DNA from: Anaeramoeba flamelloides
Lineage: Eukaryota > Metamonada > Anaeramoebidae
NCBI GenBank assembly: GCA_027625915.1
Contig: JANTQA010000057.1
Location: forward strand, 4,960,001-5,024,000
Reading direction: 5' to 3'
Length of the DNA: 64,000 nt
The notes under the pieces were generated by a model. That model saw only the letters and a program-made list of their open reading frames with translations. It ran no database searches and was not told where the DNA came from. The position numbers and the translations under genes are program-made. This document shows, one piece after another, positions 49,385 through 60,998 of this stretch; positions within the stretch are counted from its first letter, which is position 1; every line of letters begins with the position of its first letter.

Positions 49385-49525
49385 ATTAGAAAAAATTAGA
49401 AAAAATGATTCCGGTCCAAAAATTTGAAAATATTATTTTGATAAGAATATGGGATAAAACCCTCAAAACAACTTCCATTATCATGATAAAGTGAGCCAAA
49501 ATTTTTGAAAAATAGTTTATATATA
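49385..49525 (-). pseudogene. Degenerate copy of the small frame at 34314-34568
   Basis: About 140 bases match 34360-34495 at roughly three quarters identity over DNA (shared 'atatgggataaaacc' and 'aaaaaatgattc'). The reading frame is not kept and no start remains. It is a fragment of a duplicated host segment. Confidence 0.65.
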
Positions 49526-49686
49526 TAGATATATATATATATATTAGTAAAATTAATAATTGATGTTGAATTTCTTAAAGAATATGTTTCTAAACAATGA
49601 TGTTAATAAATAAAGTTCATTTTTTAATTTTAATTCATTTTTAACAAAAACAAAATTTTATTTCTATATTTTAAAAAAATCCATAG

Positions 49687-50558
49687 ATCAAGTCGCTCGA
49701 CGTTTAAATGCCTTAGAAAATTCAAACAAATTGCGAGATGAAATAATATATCAAAAAAGAGAATTACTTTTAATTAATAAAAAATTAAGAACAACAATTG
49801 GAAATGTTAAATCAAGAAATTTATTACTAGAATTACAAAATACTAAATTAAAAAACCAAATAAAAAGACAATCCCAAAAAATTGACAAGAAAAAAATTGA
49901 TCAAGTAAATATCAATCAAAATAAGAATGAAAAAAATAAAAATGAAGATAATAAAAGTTTGAGAACAAACGTGAGGGTAAGAGTAGTTAATAAAAAAAAA
50001 ATTGCAAAATATACTAATAATAAAAACAAAAATGGAATTGAAAAGGAATATGAAATTGAATTTCAAAAGCGTTTAAAGCAAAAAAATAAAAGGAAAAATG
50101 GCCTGGATCGTAGCACTTCTTTGTTAAAAATGGATTGGAGCGTCGAACATACAGAAGTTTCGGTTCAAGTGCTTGGCAATAGAAAACAAAGGTTAATCCG
50201 GAATGATTTAGGAATGAAAAAATCTTGGTCAATTGCGGATATGGAATTAAAAGAATCACAACAAAAAATTCATGAAAATATTTGGACAGGAAATCTTACG
50301 AAAAGAATTTCTGGAACAAAAACCAAAAGATCAAATGATGTTGATAATGATTTATTCCTTTATCGGCAATTAGAATATGAAAAATCTTTAACAAATAAAA
50401 ATAAATCTTTAATGAAAAAAAATAAATCTTCAACAGATAAAATCCAAGATATAAAAAAAAAGAAAAAGAAAAAGAGACAAAGAAAATTAAAGAAAAGGAA
50501 AAGGAAAAGGAAAAGGAAAAGGAAAAGGAAAGAAAAAAACAATAACGATCAAAATTAG
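49687..50558 (+). CDS. Coiled-coil protein with basic tail (3' exon)
   Basis: The frame begins at a CATAG acceptor (after 49686) and has no ATG near its start. Read from the junction it is DQVARRLNALENSNKLRDE..., an unbroken coiled coil to about residue 70, then an N/K-rich linker, a less repetitive segment (KMDWSVEHTEVSVQVLGN, NDLGMKKSWSIADMEL) and a Lys/Arg tail made of KR repeats. About 290 residues to the TAG at 50556. The likely first exon is 42982-43264. I recognise no family; the basic tail could bind nucleic acid or be a nuclear signal, which is inference. Confidence 0.75.
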
Positions 50559-51230
50559 TATTTTTTGTTTCAAAAATTGTTTTTTCTTTATGCTTTTTTG
50601 TTTATATACATTAAAAAATTGTTTTTATAAAATTCAATTTTTTTTTGTGTATTGTTTAAAAATTATATATACTATACTATATATTAGTATAAATATATAA
50701 CTATATATTAGTTATTTTTTCATTTATTTTAATTATAATTTTTTAAAATTGTTTTGAAATTTGTAGAATTATTATTTAAATAACTAAAAAAAATAAAATA
50801 AAATAAAAAAATCATTAAATAGAAATTTTAAAATTATTAAAAAAGAAGAATTTGCTTTTTTTTTTTTTTATTTATTGAGAGAAAGTAGTAATTAAAGAAA
50901 ATTTTATCAAAATATAAAAAAAGAGGGAAGAAGAAAAATAATTAAAATATTAATCTCAAAAAAATATTATCAGCAGTTATTGATTTTTTCAAAAAAAAAT
51001 ATTGAATATATTTCTTTTTGAGATGCGAAGGCATTGAGAAAAAAATATATTCAGATCTTTTTTTTTTCAAAAAAAAAATCAATAGCGGATGTTATATTTT
51101 GAGACCTAAAATAATAAAAAACCATCAAACAAAAAAATTTTTATATTTGTTTTTTATTTTTTTTTTCACACTTTGTGATCTTTGTCTGAAATAATGATAA
51201 ATTTTAAATACAACAAATAAAATATATCAT
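50559..51230. other. Gene-free AT-rich stretch
   Basis: Downstream flank of the coiled-coil gene, with A/T runs only. Confidence 0.4.
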
Positions 51231-51338
51231 TCATTTGAAAAATTGTTCCAAAATCTCATGGTACATTGGAACGTCATTGGGAAACTCATTGGCATTATCT
51301 TTGTTTTCAAAAGAATAAAACTGTGGTCCATTATACAT
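51231..51338 (-). CDS. 35-codon coding-like frame (micro-ORF or last exon)
   Basis: From ATG 51338 the frame reads MYNGPQFYSFENKDNANEF... and ends ...EILEQFFK TGA. Codons are mixed and protein-like, unlike the surrounding AT noise. No TAG acceptor lies just upstream, so it is either a complete microprotein or part of an exon whose start I cannot place. Confidence 0.3.
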   Translation of the reverse strand: MYNGPQFYSFENKDNANEFPNDVPMYHEILEQFFK

Positions 51339-51833
51339 CAAATTAATAAAAAAACTTAAAAATAAAATAATAAAAATACTATTTGTTTTTCAATTTCAAA
51401 ATTCTGTCATTTTTCTTTTTTTTATTTAAAAGTAAAAATAAACAGAATTTTTCCAATTTCTTTTAGAAACTAGTCCTGCTTTCTTTTTTTCTATTTTTTG
51501 TCTCAGAAACCAAAAAAATTTTTAAAATAAGAAATATTTTTTTTGATCTCGAAACAACCTTTGGGAATATTTTTTAACTAAAAGAACAAATTTTAAAGGA
51601 TCAATTTTTTTTTTCACCAACTTGATCAAATATTTTTAGTAACACAATTTTTTCACTTTCAACAATATATTTTTTAATCACCAAAAACACTTCCAAACAC
51701 CAATTTAAATCATTCCCATCAATATTTTTACTTAGATTTAAATTTGCAAAAAAAATCAACTAATTTTAGCTTATTTCTTTTCTTCCAGAATATGAAAGCT
51801 TATCCAAATACAATAACATTAGGGAAACAATAT

Positions 51834-51999
51834 CAAATATATCCAGTGATGTAGATCTGAAAAATATAGCATCATTTTTGATATTTTTTCTAATATTTTT
51901 CTTTGAGAAAAATAACAAATATATCAAGTAATGTAGATCTGAAAAATATAGCATCATTTTTTATATTTTTTCTAATATTTTTAATCGAGAAAAATAACA
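51834..51999. repeat. 82-bp tandem duplication
   Basis: Two copies with a period of 82 bases (anchor GTAGATCTGAAAAATATAGC at 51851 and 51933) differ at only a few positions, so the duplication is fairly recent. Minus-strand sequence at 51768-51870 is open (...TSLDIFDIVSLMLLYLDKL...) but not assignable. Confidence 0.85.
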
Positions 52000-54164
52000 T
52001 TTAGATAAGAAAAACAGCTTTTTTTTAATTTTAAAGATTATATGTCTTTCTGAAGAGAAAATGTAAAATTGCCAAAACTATTCAATTTCTCATATTTTTC
52101 AAATTATCATATTTTATTGAAATTTATTAGCTAATAGTATTTTAAACCCCCCTTTTGGGAAGTGTTAATGAAAGTATGTTAGGATAGGTTAGAGTACATG
52201 TTTAGATTTTTTGATTTACATTTTAAATAGTAATAATAAATTCAGGAATCAAACTCAGATAACACTTGTTAACCAAAAAAAAAAAAAAAAATTGTTAACA
52301 GAAACTTAGTGATAAAAATTGATAAATCATTTTTTAAAAGTATTTAGTATTGATGAATTCGGCCTTTTGTATTTTCAACATTTTAAGAAAGGAAATATCA
52401 CTAACCATTAAAGAATTTTTATTTATTTTGCCTTTGTGATAGTTAAAAATCCTTGAAAACTTTAATACAAATAAAATTAATCATTATTCTTCAAAAAATT
52501 AAAATAAATCCTATTTTTAAATTTTTTAAAATTTGATCTATTTTGAATATTTAATCAAAATTCCAAGTAGAGCGTAAATGGTTACTCCATTATCTAAACA
52601 TTCATCTTTAAATTTCAAATGGATTATACTTTTTTTTCAATATTTTTAATTAAACAGAAAAATGAAATTTCCATGTTTTTGAGTGGATAATTACCTATAA
52701 TTACTAAACAATTTTGATAAAAATAAATTTCTTTAACAATTTCAAAAAAGAAAATAAAATCTTCCATTTGGGGAACAAGGTTTAAACGATTAATAATTCA
52801 ACTGGGTTGGAAATTGGGAACTTTAGTGAAAACAAAAAGCAAATCAATGAAAATAAAATTAAAATAGAAACTTCAAAGAATAATTCATTATTTTCAATCA
52901 AATTCTCAGCAACTCTTTTAATCTCCTTTAATTATCAAAACCAGATGATTAATTGTTGAGATCTCCAAAATAGTCAAATTTTTTATAATATTTAAATACA
53001 GTTAAATAAATAAAAAATCCCCCCTTTTCAAGAGAATAATAATAAAAAAAAATAATTGTGCTGAATTCCACTTTTTTTGGCTTTGTCTTTTAGTTTTCTT
53101 TTTATTGATGTTGTAAATATTTTATGTACTATAATTTTTATTAAATTTTCCTCAAAATAATTTATTTAAAAGTATTGAAGAGGTTTGGTAAAACTTGTTT
53201 AATCTTTGGGAATAAACTTTTTTAAAATATTCTCTGAATTAAACTGTTTGGTAATTTAAAGTGTGTTATCCCTTCAATGAATTTTTTATAGTTTAACTAT
53301 ATTTAAATTATTTAGAAAAGTTATCAAATCATTCATTAATGATTGATGTGATTTATTTATATATATAATTTAAATGAGATATTCTTCAAGGAAAGTTTTC
53401 CCTTACTTCAAAATTTTTTTATAAATTGTAGAAATAGATTTGAAATTAGTACATCTGTGAAAAAAAGTGAGGAGCACCATTATTATAAAATGTTACTCAA
53501 ACCATCTAATTCATACTTTTTAAACTTATTCTGAGAATACTTTTTGAAACTTTAATACTCAGTTTTATAAACCAATTTCAAAAGGGGTTATTACCTTTGA
53601 CCAATTTTGAGTTAGATGGTTAATGGAGATGCTGAACCATTCAGATTATTTATTTAACAAAATATATTGATATATTATACTTTTAGGGGATAGGGATATA
53701 CCCTCTTAAAAAAAACTTATATACTAAAGAAAAATAATATATGAAATAACAATATGATGGAATTGATTAAGAAAAAATAAATAAAAAACATTTATATCTT
53801 GTTCTTGTCTTGAATTAAGTGAGTCATTTACTTCTTCTTTACTCGGTATTATTATTAATTCTTAATGGAAAAATATTTTTACTTGGAAGTTTTATCTGGA
53901 AAAAATTACTTTATATTTCTAATGAAATTCCAAAATGAATTTTAGTTCCCCAACTTGATTTTAATCACAAAAAATTCTGATTTTAATAGGAAATATGATA
54001 ATTTTTAATATATTCATCAGAAATCTATTTATAATTGTAAAATAAGAAGATTAAAAACTTTCAGTCAGCTTTCGAAAATACATACATTCCTACTTTGAGA
54101 AAAATATTCAAAATGCCCAATTTTAAAATGAACAATAAGAACATCAATTAATTTATTGTTTTAA
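52000..54164. other. Gene-free stretch with a partial R4 match and a coding-like scrap
   Basis: Bases 52860-53030 match 34020-34200. At 53565-53645 on the minus strand a 26-codon stretch (EWFSISINHLTQNWSKV...) looks protein-like; it is possibly a relic. Confidence 0.4.
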
Positions 54165-54847
54165 GGGTGTTTGTATTTAAGAATCGAAAATTGACGAAAA
54201 TCGAAAATTTCCGAAAAAAATATTGATTATTAGTGTTAATTATTGAATATATTTAATAATTTATTGAATATTTTTCAAATTTATTGATCAAAAAAATTAT
54301 TAATATTTCAATATTTTTATCAATAATTCAAAAATTTTATCAAAATATTCAATAATTCGGTTAATTTTTAGTTTAAGTTAGGTTAGGTTAGATTAGGTAC
54401 TGTTGGATTAGTAGGGGGGTTAGGTTGGGTTGGGTTAGATTGGGTAGGGTAGGGTGGGGTAGGGTAGGTTTAGTTAGTTAAAGTAGGAAGTTAGGTGGGT
54501 GAAGTGGGTGCTGTTAGGTTAGTTTAGGCTAGTTAAAGTTATATTTTTTTTTAACAATAATTATTGATTAATTTTATTTTTTTTTTGAATAATTATAATT
54601 ATTACTGAATCATTTTATTTCTGTAAAAAAATTAAAATATTGAATAATTTGATTAATAATTGAAAAATTAATAAAAAAAGTGAAAGTTCAATTATTTTTA
54701 TCAATAATTCTAAAATTGTTTCAAAATATTCAATAATTTCAAAAATTTTCAATAAATATTTAATATATTCAATATTTAACACTAATAATCAATAGTTTTT
54801 TTCGGAAATTTTCGATTTTCGTCAATTTTCATTCTATAAAACCACCC
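54165..54847. mobile_element. Foldback element with G-rich, telomere-like core (about 683 bp)
   Basis: The arms at 54165-54240 and 54775-54847 are imperfect inverted repeats, sharing AATTGACGAAAATCGAAAAT and 'attgattattagtgttaa'. Between them lie AT-rich inner arms and a core at 54371-54540 made of TTAGGT, TTGGGT, TAGGG and TGGGG steps with almost no C on the plus strand. No coding capacity. A clean target duplication is not evident. Confidence 0.75.
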
Positions 54848-55489
54848 ACCGTTTTAAGGGGGAAGTCCCCAATAGTAAAAAATTTCACTTTTTAATATTT
54901 TGATTTAAGATTAGAAGAACAAAATTTTTTATTTTGGTCGCATCTAGTTGCTTTTTGGTATTCAAAGTACTTTTTATAAAAAAAAATATGTATCTAAATT
55001 CCAATGATAAAATTAAAGGTATTCAAAGAATGTTAAGTTGATTCTATTAATCTACTTTTTGGAATGTTAAAGGTTTAATTTTTATTCTTATCTCAACATC
55101 CTATTGTTAAATTTTATTTTACCTGTTTGAAAAAAATCTAATAAATTTATTTTAAACAAAGCACTTAAATTACCCAAAATAAAACAAAAACACAACTAAA
55201 TAAACAACACAGTTTTCAGATAAAATTGTAAATTAAAAAAAAAAGCAAAAGTATTTATTTCTATTATAAAACTCGTATTTAGTTCAATTTCTTCTAGAAT
55301 TTAAAAGGAATAATATGTACCTTGATCTATAAAAGAGAAAAAAAAACGGTAAAAAACCTTAAGATCATACATTTTAGAATCAAACCCTTTTTATGAAATA
55401 TTTTCAATTTAAACTATGGTTTTTAAAAAATGGTTCTGCCAAGCGATTTTTTTCATAAAGACATTTTTAAATAAATTGGCCACCCCTTT
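54848..55489. other. Gene-free AT-rich stretch
   Basis: I see no supported feature here. Confidence 0.4.
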
Positions 55490-56150
55490 TTTGGAAAAAA
55501 CTTACAAATATATAGGGTAACTAACTCATTAAGTTTATTATGTATTTTTGTTCTATATTGTTAAACCCATTTAAATATACAGAATTATAAAGAACCATTC
55601 ATTGATTATTGGTAATAATTTAATTTTTTTTTAGTATGTTATTACATAAATAAAATATATTATATTTTCGGATCTCGATTTTATCTGATATTTTTTAAGG
55701 TTGAAAATTGTGTTTAATTTTTTTTTGATTTGAGATTGAAACCCCCGTTTTCATTAATTATTTAATCTTGATAAAATTTTCCAATAGAATGAAAAAAATA
55801 TAACTATATTTTATTATTTAGAAAATAATTTGTACTATTGCTGTATTTCTGGTTTTTTATTGAAATTTTTTGTACATTGTTTTTCCAAAGCAAGTATAAT
55901 TATTTTTTTTTCCTTTTAATGCAATATTTCAATGAATATAATTTGTAATAAATACCATGGTCATTGATCCAATCATGATTAATATTCAACTTAATTTTTA
56001 ATCCTTGATTAAACAATATTAACACTAAGAAAGATCATTATTTATGAAATGTAAAAAAAAAAAATGCCCCACTTTTTGGGAAATACCAATTGTTAGTAAA
56101 TCTAATATAATAATAAGTTGTGATTCAAGGATTATTCCAAAAATATAAAG
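55490..56150 (+). repeat. Dispersed repeat R5 (copy 2)
   Basis: Aligns with 46690-47390 in the same orientation, with many small indels, so it is an old duplication. Confidence 0.6.
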
Positions 56151-57059
56151 TATTGATGAGATAAATGTTCAATCAACCAACCAACCTGGTATAAAACCAC
56201 AAAAAATATCTTTTGATCTGATCACTGGTTATAATTCTTTCTTTTATTTGATTTTTCAAAATTTAGTGTTTTTTTGAAGAATCTTCATATGGTCAAATTA
56301 TTATTTTAAAAATTTTAAAATATGTTAAAATTAGTTGAAAAATCAATTAATATTAAATTAGAATTAATTCTTAATCATGAATTAGGACAAATATCATGAT
56401 TTACCATCTATACTTATAAAATATAATCTTACCATTCGGAATAATTACAAATTTTACTAAAACTGATTAAGAATTTAAATAAAAAACATATTTAATCTTG
56501 TATTTTGAAATGAATAATTATTATATATTCAAAGTATTTTTTTTTAAATATACAAAATAATGAATTTTAAAGATTGAAAAGGTAATAGAAATAGTTATTT
56601 TTTGATTGTATTGTTCTGATATATTTTGTCAAATTGTTTAGTTTAAGTTGAGTAAATATTACAAAAAAAAGTTTATATAAATCCTAGTTTAATAGTTCCA
56701 AAATAAGGATTTATTTGAATTTATTTTAATTCAAAAGAATTATTGAGAAAATATTTATGTGCTTATTCCAGATTAAAACAAAATCTGGTTTATTATTTTA
56801 TTGATAATAAATAAGTAACTAAAACATTTCAAGTAAGGTAAAAAATCAAAAAGAACACAATTAAAAAAAAAACTTGTTTAATAAGATTAAAGGCAATATT
56901 ATCAAATTAAATGAATTGTATTTTAAGATCTTAACACTATGAAATAATAATTTATAAAAGAAATACCAATAAAACCTGAAATTCTCTACTCTAAAATAGT
57001 ATTTTATAAAAAAATAATTATTATTGATTTTTTTTTGATATCTCTAAGATATTTACAAC

Positions 57060-57500
57060 CGTTCCAAGATTACCATAAAATTTTAAATAAAACAAAATTG
57101 AGTTTTTTATTCTTATTTTCAAATTTCAAAAAATTCCGAAATAAGAGTTATTATTCAAAAAAAAATTTTTAATAACTAAGCGATTATTTAAATCAAGGAA
57201 AATCGAAAAAAAAATTCAAGATCCCATGAAACTTAAAAATTATCAGTCCAAAAAAGTTTCAAAAAATATCAATATTTACTGATCTTTAATAATTTACCAT
57301 TTTTGAACAATATTTTTAAGTACTTCATGAATCTTCAAATTTTTTTTTTTTTGATATTACCAAAATTTAAATAATAGCTCATTTATTGAAATTTCTTTTT
57401 TGGGATTAATAACTCTTATTCCCGAATTTTTTGAAATTTGAAAATAAGAATAGAAAAACCAATTTTGTTTTATTTAAAATTTTATGGTAACCTTGGAAAG
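57060..57500. repeat. Inverted repeat with about 95-bp arms
   Basis: Arms 57060-57155 and 57403-57500 are about 90-95% complementary (shared 'taccataaaattttaaataa' and 'ttcaaatttcaaaaaattc'), around a spacer of about 250 bp. No coding capacity. Probably a foldback-type MITE. Confidence 0.8.
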
Positions 57501-58852
57501 TCTGTAGATTTGTGGAATAAATACCGATCTGGTTATAATTAAATAATTAAAAAGTATTATATAAATATAATCAGAAAAATACAAAGTGGAAGATTTAGTC
57601 TCATATCTAAAAAAATAATCTCCATAAAAAAATATTTCAATATTTAATTTTTTTTTTAAGAATAATATTATTTCTGAAATTTTAATTGTTGATATTAGCA
57701 AAATAAAACTTTAAGATTTTTTTTTTTAAATTTTTTGGGAATAGAGAACTAAAGAGAACCAATATAATTTTTAATTATTGATCACATATTTCAATTCCAG
57801 TACTGGTTATTGTGTTGCTACCCTCTTAACCTATTTCTTGATTAAAAACAGACTTTAAGAAAACAATAAGTAATAAAAAAAAACTGTTCAAAAATTGAAA
57901 AATTTTAGATTAAGATCTGATTTATGGTTTGTTATAAAATAAAGTTGATCATGATAGTTTGACTTTTAGGTGTTGATATCATGTTCCCAAAATCTTTTTT
58001 AAATCAGTTTCTAAAATTGTTATTTTTCAAACAAGTCAAAATATACTTATTTCTTGAAACCTTTTTTAACTTTGTCTTATGTTTTACTATAAATCGTAAA
58101 ATAAAAAGATTACAAATTTCCCTCAGACTTCAAAAAAAATCACATACAAAGAAATCAAAAACAAACCACTAAAAGACTAAATTCCAAAAGAGGTAAATTG
58201 ATAATTTAAGCTGGTTTTAAGAATTCAAAATTTTAAATGGTAACTGATTTAAAAATCTTTTTTTGGAAAGCTGAAGGAAAAATTTGTTCCCTTTATTTTG
58301 TAACAAATATTAAGAACTTGGGTGTGGTGTTTTTTATTTAAAAAAGGTTTTGGAATTTTTGGTTCATATTTTAAACTATAAGAAAGTTTATAAAAAAATG
58401 TAACAATTCTCTGATTCTTACTTAAAGTTTATTTGGTAAAAGAATAAATTCTCTTTTTTAAAAAGTACATGAAAAGAGATGTATTGTTCAAGTGTTCTGT
58501 TGGATGGTCTTTGAGATTTTGTGTCAGCTTTTTTTTGGACAACAAAGATAACCTGGAGAGAATATAAAAGAAAGTTAAAACTGAAAAAACAAAGAACATA
58601 CACTTTCTCAAAATGAACAACTTTCTGAAAAAAAGCTCATTAACAATACAAATTAATGTGTAATCATAATTTGTAAGAGAATTCATTTGTAAGAACAACT
58701 TGAGACTTTTTGTTTTTTTAAACAAAAAATTGAATTTTTTGATTTTTCAACTAAATGGGGACAATTGTTTTCATTTTTGAATGTTTTTAGAAAAATAAAT
58801 TTTTTAATTTCTAAATTTATTTTTTAAAAATCTTTGGTGTGAATTGAAAAAG
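57501..58852. other. Upstream flank of the RGS-DUF547 gene
   Basis: AT-rich. Short minus-strand frames at 58418-58725 overlap one another and look like chance. I see no named promoter motif. Confidence 0.4.
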
Positions 58853-60957
58853 ATGACAAACAAAGAGGCTACTAAGCCTGAAAAAGGTGATTCCAATTCA
58901 TTAACTAAAAAAGAAAAACAACAAGAAGAAAAAGAAAAAGAAACAAAAAAAGAAATGGATAAGAATCAAAAAGAAAATAAAGCCCTACCAAAAGAAGAAG
59001 AAAAAGAAGAAGAAAAAAACAAGGCCTCAACCGAGAGTGAAGATTCAAATTTTAGTGTCTCAAGTGGTGGCGAAAGTTATTCTGATGAAGATGAGAATGA
59101 AAAGAAAAACGAAAAAGAAAACAACAAATTTCGAACAACTTTCGAATTAAAACGCTTAAAAAAAAAAAGAAGTCTTTCAGCTATAAGATCAAACTCAAGA
59201 GTAAGCAAGATAGATTTTAAGGATCTAAAAAAAAAAAAAAACAAAACCAAAAATAAAAATTTAATCAAAAGAAATAAAAAAGAAGCAAAGAATGGGAATA
59301 GCGGTAAAGTCCAAAAGCCGTTCTCTGAAACGGGTTCAATTCTGAAAAGAAATGAATTCAAATTAAATCAAAAAAAGCCAAAAAAAAAATTAAAACTGTT
59401 AAGCAAATTCAAGTCTTCTTTCAATCGAAAGAAACAACCACAAATCAAAAATAAAGGAAAATCAAAAAATTTTCGGAACAATACATATTCTACGCAACAA
59501 TTCCCGTCTTTTGTTAAGGAATGCTCTGACTCATATAATAGTACAAGCTCAAGTACCAGCTCAAGTACAAATTCAAGTACAAATTCGAGTTCGAGTTCGA
59601 GTTCGAGCTCAAGCACAGATTCTGATACAACCACAAGCACTAATTCAGATTCTGGAGCAACAACAGCTTCAAAGACAGACACCGGATCACACTCTAATTC
59701 GAATTCTGATTCAAATTTGAATTCTGATTCGATTTCATCTTCCTTTACTTCAACTAATTCCAATTCTGAAAGTAATTTAAGAAAGCAAAAACAAAAACAA
59801 AAACAAAAGCAAAAACAAAAACCAAAACAAAAACAAAAGAAAGACGAACAAACAATTTTAGAATTAATAAAAGAAAATTTCAAAAAAAAAAAAGATTTGG
59901 AGTTATTAAAAGGATACAAAAACTTTAGTCTTGAGGAATTAAGATCTGAATTTAAAAAAAAAAAATTTCAAAATGAGCAATTAAAAAACCAAAACGAAAG
60001 GGGCAACTTTGAAATGAAATTGGCAAGAACTAAAAAAATAATTAAAGAAAAGCAAAAAGAAAATGAAAAGATTGAAAAGGAATATAAAGGGATTGAATTA
60101 AAATGTAAAAACCTGAAAGAGCAAATTGAAATTGAAAAAAAAGAAGACACAAAAATTATAACTGGCGAGGATTTAAAACAATTAAATTTGAAAATTAAAC
60201 AATTAAAGTTTGAAAAGTTAAAGTTAGAAAAGGAAAGCCAACGGGGCAATTTAGAAAATAAAATCCAAGGCACAAGCAGCCGGATCAAGAACAAACTTGA
60301 AGAAATAGAGAAGATTAAAAATGAAATTGAATTAAATGATTTAATGATCATCAAAACGTGGAATGAAATGGAAGAAGTGGAAAAAACGAATATCACTAGC
60401 AAAACACAAGAATATGAGCAATTGGAATCTGAATTGATCAATTTGCAAAAAAGAATCAAGACAATCCAATTTGAAAATAAAAGTTTAAAACGCAAAATCG
60501 ACAGCCTAGTCTCGTATTCTGGCAAGGATCGTTTAATGAGCCTCCAAGTGCAATTGTCAACCAAGGAGAGAGAAAATAGGAAATTAAATACCGAAATTGA
60601 AGAATTAAAAAAGAAATTCAAAAATAAGGACTCGAGTGAAATTTTATTAAGCGACGAAATATCCATTGGCTCTTCCCAATTAAATTCAGAAATAGACGAA
60701 GATCAAGATGATGATATCAATAAGAAGAATAGCCCCAATCTTAACCCAAATGTGAATATTAATAAAAACAGTCCTGATCCTAATAGCGATACTCTCCATG
60801 TACACAGACAGGATAAGGATAAAGATCAGGAGGTGGTGAACAACCCAGAGGAAAAGAATGGAATAAAATTAATATTTTCACCAACAATTTCGACCCATTC
60901 TTCAATTTACAACTCCGTGGGGACATTTATGGTTGATACAACCCCAACAACAACAAT

Positions 60958-60998
<41 letters not shown>

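Larger units (their letters stand above)
43265..49686 (+). other. Candidate giant intron (6,422 nt)
   Basis: Donor GTAATT and acceptor CATAG agree with the other introns here, and the phases of the flanking exons match. Inside lie a hairpin MITE, repeats R1, R4 and R5, a gene-fragment copy and some coding-like scraps. No complete gene is visible inside. A chance phase match is one in three, so transcript evidence is needed. Confidence 0.45.

Noticed and set aside
57474-58172. Short frames on both strands
   Set aside because: The first overlaps one arm of an inverted repeat; the others are AT noise.
58418-58725. Two overlapping minus-strand frames of 61 and 98 codons
   Set aside because: They overlap in different frames, are hydrophobic and AT-driven, and have no splice or domain support.
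59077-60666. Minus-strand frames of up to 232 codons across the RGS-DUF547 gene
   Set aside because: Antisense of low-complexity and coiled-coil coding sequence; composition is Phe/Leu/Ser repeats.
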